From NCBI GenBank assembly GCA_017555565.1, contig JAFZGF010000026.1, forward strand, positions 1 through 41,633: DNA of 41,633 bases, in the 5' to 3' direction. Positions 39,666 to 41,633 of this stretch are shown here, piece after piece. The DNA comes from Oscillospiraceae bacterium (GTDB taxonomy: Bacteria > Bacillota > Clostridia > Oscillospirales > Ruminococcaceae). The notes under the pieces are model-generated. The model did not search any database. It was not told the DNA's origin and saw only the letters and a program-made list of their open reading frames with translations. The translations under genes were made by a program, and so were the position numbers. Numbering within the stretch: position 1 is the first letter of the stretch; every line of letters begins with the position of its first letter.

Positions 39666-40424
39666 ATGTTTAAAAAATATAAATACCCTAGCCTTATCAG
39701 CTTCTTCAAATCATTTACAAAAGTTGAAGCTACATATATGACATTTGTATTTGCTCTTGCCATCGGCATGGCAGTTTTCTTCCCAGAGCTGATGTTGGAA
39801 AGCACAGCATCTCCACTGCTGCTGTTTTGCTCAGTATGTAATGTTATTGCTAACCCACTGGTTGAAACAATGAATGCAAAACAGTTCCGCGGCAACTTTA
39901 TTATCGATATCTTCCTTATTGAAATCACATATATCATCCTGTCTCTCCACCTGGGTTGGTACACACTGATGCTGTCCTGTATCTTCTTCTGGATTCCAAT
40001 CGACATTATCAGCTTTATTCAGTGGAGCAAACACATTGACAATGAAGACGATAACCTGACAGTTGTAAAAAGACTGGGCTGGAAAAAATCCATTATGCTG
40101 CTGATTGGCTGTGTGGTATTCTGTCTGGTGATGGGCAGCATTATGTCCAATATGCCTGGCTCCCAGGATTCTTACCTGGAAGCATTTGCAACAGCTATGG
40201 GTATGGTAAACGGCACTCTGCTGATGCTTCGTTATTCTGAACACTGGTATGCCTGGGTTATTACAACAATCCTTTACCTTGCTATGGATATTTCTGCCGG
40301 CGCATATGGTCTGCTTATCGACGATGTGGCTATGCTGGTGGTTACATTCTACGGCATCTGGAAATGGTTCAAATACACAAAAGAACACAATACAATCCAG
40401 GAAAAAATCGACTTCAAAGTATAG
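39666..40424 (+). CDS. PnuC family transporter
   Basis: A 252-residue membrane protein with about seven helices. The region FATAMGMVNGTLLMLRYSEHWYAWVITTILYLAMDISAG matches the second half of PnuC (vitamin precursor uptake, SWEET-like fold), and the ending TFYGIWKWFKY is a common PnuC tail. PnuC members import nicotinamide riboside by facilitated diffusion; relatives take up thiamine, riboflavin or deoxynucleosides. Substrate residues are not clear enough to choose. AAAGGA lies within the previous gene's 3' end, so translation is coupled to the amidohydrolase. A terminator follows. Confidence 0.78.
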   Translation: MFKKYKYPSLISFFKSFTKVEATYMTFVFALAIGMAVFFPELMLESTASPLLLFCSVCNVIANPLVETMNAKQFRGNFIIDIFLIEITYIILSLHLGWYTLMLSCIFFWIPIDIISFIQWSKHIDNEDDNLTVVKRLGWKKSIMLLIGCVVFCLVMGSIMSNMPGSQDSYLEAFATAMGMVNGTLLMLRYSEHWYAWVITTILYLAMDISAGAYGLLIDDVAMLVVTFYGIWKWFKYTKEHNTIQEKIDFKV

Positions 40425-40442
40425 TTTATAATTCTATGTCAG

Positions 40443-40474
40443 AAATCCTGCCTTTGAAAAAGGCGGGATTTTGC
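40443..40474 (+). terminator. Terminator of the amidohydrolase-PnuC operon
   Basis: AAATCCTGCCTTT pairs with AAAGGCGGGATTT (one T-G wobble), loop GAA, followed by T. Confidence 0.88.
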
Positions 40475-40476
40475 TG

Positions 40477-40504
40477 TTGCGCGAAAACAAAAATAGATTA
40501 TAAT
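40477..40504 (+). promoter_or_regulatory. Promoter of the EamA-family transporter gene
   Basis: TTGCGC (40477-40482), 16 bases, TATAAT (40499-40504). GAAAGGA precedes the ATG at 40544. Confidence 0.5.
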
Positions 40505-40543
40505 TCTGTATCGCTATCATATTTTTGAAAGGAATAAAATATT

Positions 40544-41455
40544 ATGTGGTTAATGTTTACACTTGCAACTACCCTGCTGTGGGGTCTTGCAGAACTTTTC
40601 TATAAAAAAGGCTCCCACGAAGAAGCCAAATTCGACCATCTGAGAGTATGTGTTATGGTTGGTGCCGTAATGGGTATCCACGCTATCTACACACTGATGA
40701 CAAGCGATATCGCTTATGACCCAATGAACCTGATTATGTACCTGCCTGTTTCAATGTGCTACATAATCTCAATGGCATGTTCATTCTTCGGCATCAGATT
40801 TATCGAAGAATCACTGTCTGACCCTATTGAAAACACATCCGGTGCTATGTGTACAGTTCTGTGCGCACTGATTCTTGGTGATGAAATCGCACCTATGGTA
40901 TGGGTAGCTATCGCAATTATCGTAATCGGTATCCTGGGCGTAAGCTATGCTGAACAGGATGCTGGCCGGGCAAGAAAACAGCGTCTGGGTAAAAAACTGG
41001 CTATGATTGCTTTCGCAATGCCATTCTGTTATGCACTTATCGACGCTGTCGGCTGTGTGCTGGACATCTACTTCCTGGAAATGGAAACCAGCCCACTTAT
41101 CGGCATCACAGAAGAAAATATCGAACTGGTAGCAAACATCTCCTACGAACTGACATTTGCAATCTGCGGTATCATTCTGCTGGCATATATGATGTACAAA
41201 CGCGTTAAGTTTGACCTGCCAAAACAGAAAGACAAAGCACTGGCTGCTGTATGTGAAACAGCCGGTCAGCTGACATACGTATACGCAATGAGCGGCAACG
41301 GCGCTATCGCTGCACCAATCATCTCCTGCGTATGTGTTGTTTCCCTGCTGCTGTCCAGAATCTTCCTGAAAGAAAAACTTACAAAAAGACAGTATATGTT
41401 TATCACTATCATTATTGCAGGTATCCTGATGCTGGCAGTACTGGAAGGCGAATAA
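40544..41455 (+). CDS. EamA/DMT family transporter
   Basis: A 303-residue membrane protein with about ten helices in two EamA-like halves. The first half opens MWLMFTLATTLLWGLAELFYKKG, and its helix end IENTSGAMCTVLCALILGDEI is typical of EamA repeats. The second half ends ISCVCVVSLLLSRIFLKEKL followed by ITIIIAGILMLAVLEG, the repeat with the E-K-L motif. Members export or import amino acids, nucleosides or sugars phosphate-like compounds; substrate unknown. It has its own promoter and terminator, but follows the PnuC operon closely and may be functionally linked to it. Confidence 0.88.
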   Translation: MWLMFTLATTLLWGLAELFYKKGSHEEAKFDHLRVCVMVGAVMGIHAIYTLMTSDIAYDPMNLIMYLPVSMCYIISMACSFFGIRFIEESLSDPIENTSGAMCTVLCALILGDEIAPMVWVAIAIIVIGILGVSYAEQDAGRARKQRLGKKLAMIAFAMPFCYALIDAVGCVLDIYFLEMETSPLIGITEENIELVANISYELTFAICGIILLAYMMYKRVKFDLPKQKDKALAAVCETAGQLTYVYAMSGNGAIAAPIISCVCVVSLLLSRIFLKEKLTKRQYMFITIIIAGILMLAVLEGE

Positions 41456-41474
41456 TCAATAGATATATCAAATT

Positions 41475-41493
41475 AAAAAGCCATTGGTTTTTT
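41475..41493 (+). terminator. Terminator of the EamA-family transporter gene
   Basis: AAAAAGCC pairs with GGTTTTTT (one G-T wobble) around an ATT loop; the T-run is part of the right arm. Confidence 0.6.
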
Positions 41494-41531
41494 GCACAAG
41501 TCCGTAAAAAACGGACATAGAAAATAAGAAC

Positions 41532-41571
41532 CCTCCTGATGTAGAATAGAAACTACATCAGGAGGATTTTT
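41532..41571 (+). terminator. Hairpin overlapping the transposase ribosome binding site
   Basis: CCTCCTGATGTAG (41532-41544) pairs perfectly with CTACATCAGGAGG (41553-41565), with an eight-base loop. It is followed by ATTTTTTATG. The AGGAGG in the right arm is the only ribosome binding site for the next gene. Read-through transcripts would either stop at the T-run or have the site buried. Confidence 0.85.
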
Positions 41572-41572
41572 T

Positions 41573-41633
41573 ATGCCAAGAAGTTACAGAAACGTAAGTA
41601 AGTATGAAAAAGAAATTTTAGAATTAAAATCAC
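41573..41633 (+). CDS. Transposase OrfA-like protein, N-terminus only
   Basis: Twenty codons are present before the window ends (MPRSYRNVSKYEKEILELKS). This resembles the start of the small helix-turn-helix OrfA subunit of IS3-type elements, where a Y-E-K-E-I helix is common. Too little is present for certainty. AGGAGG lies seven bases upstream, within a 13-bp hairpin. Confidence 0.5.
   Translation, partial: MPRSYRNVSKYEKEILELKS

Larger units (their letters stand above)
41500..41633 (+). mobile_element. Left end of an insertion sequence (partial)
   Basis: After the EamA gene terminator, GTCCGT-AAAAA-ACGGAC (41500-41516) is followed by a strong hairpin and the start of a transposase-like reading frame running off the window. 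The exact left boundary is not visible without the right end. An IS3-type element is likely from the protein start. Confidence 0.55.

Noticed and set aside
1-41633. CRISPR arrays, tRNA and rRNA genes
   Set aside because: I looked for regular direct repeats with spacers and for cloverleaf-ending GTTC/CCA patterns and found none; a tRNAscan or CRISPR finder run would be decisive.

Overview
This window looks like a chromosomal segment of a Gram-positive, anaerobic, probably spore-forming member of the Clostridia (Firmicutes). The evidence is: moderate-to-low GC; strong AGGAGG-type ribosome binding sites; sigma-A promoters of the TTGACA-17-TATAAT type; a Rex redox repressor; a cysteine T-box; TepA- and FtsK/SpoIIIE-type proteins; a desulfoferrodoxin-like protein; a C_GCAxxG_C_C redox protein; and a SpoIID-like/peptidoglycan-binding protein. 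I cannot name the genus. No rRNA, tRNA or CRISPR array was seen.

Layout. 1-378: non-coding, packed with successive perfect inverted repeats. 379-1837 (minus): ornithine cyclodeaminase-like protein and an O6-alkylguanine-DNA methyltransferase. 1977-2840 (plus): PadR regulator and a DUF2812 membrane protein behind two matching operator palindromes. 3003-4046 (minus): D-cysteine desulfhydrase-like PLP enzyme. 4229-5814 (plus): lipid kinase, OsmC-like protein, small membrane protein. 5836-13221 (minus): small hypothetical, beta-lactamase-fold lipoprotein, YgiQ radical SAM protein, FtsK, UppP and TepA. 13356-15202 (plus): rex, tdk and a GNAT acetyltransferase. 15270-16976 (minus): T-box-controlled cysS. 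17078-20744 (minus): recA-recX-rimO-pgsA. 20851-26021 (minus): FG-GAP-like lipoprotein, response regulator, histidine kinase, DUF1385 protein, prmC. 26070-26825 (minus): ZIP metal transporter. 26921-30839 (minus): potABCD polyamine importer with a long structured leader. 31169-31738 (minus): phosphoribosyltransferase. 31901-33529 (plus): small membrane protein, an HTH-desulfoferrodoxin fusion and a CAT-like acyltransferase. 33563-34026 (minus): two small unknown genes. 34224-36202 (plus): a condensation-fold acyltransferase and uridine kinase. 36304-36708 (minus): C_GCAxxG_C_C protein. 36820-38604 (plus): SpoIID-like/PG-binding protein. 38827-41455 (plus): amidohydrolase, PnuC-family transporter, EamA-family transporter. 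41500-end: left end of an insertion sequence whose transposase start is overlapped by a 13-bp hairpin.

How the genes work together. Most of the window is housekeeping: DNA repair and segregation (recA, recX, ftsK, ogt), envelope lipid and wall metabolism (pgsA, uppP, lipid kinase), translation (cysS, prmC, rimO) and nucleotide salvage (tdk, udk, phosphoribosyltransferase). The most interesting signals are regulatory RNA candidates. The leader of potA (30849-30912) can fold into a 22-bp rod that buries the Shine-Dalgarno sequence, with both wobble pairs being G-U only in the mRNA sense. A transcript-start leader before the amidohydrolase/PnuC operon (38733-38818) has mutually exclusive stems. 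The HTH-desulfoferrodoxin fusion next to a CAT-like enzyme is a candidate redox-sensing switch. The functions proposed for these three are inference from sequence alone.
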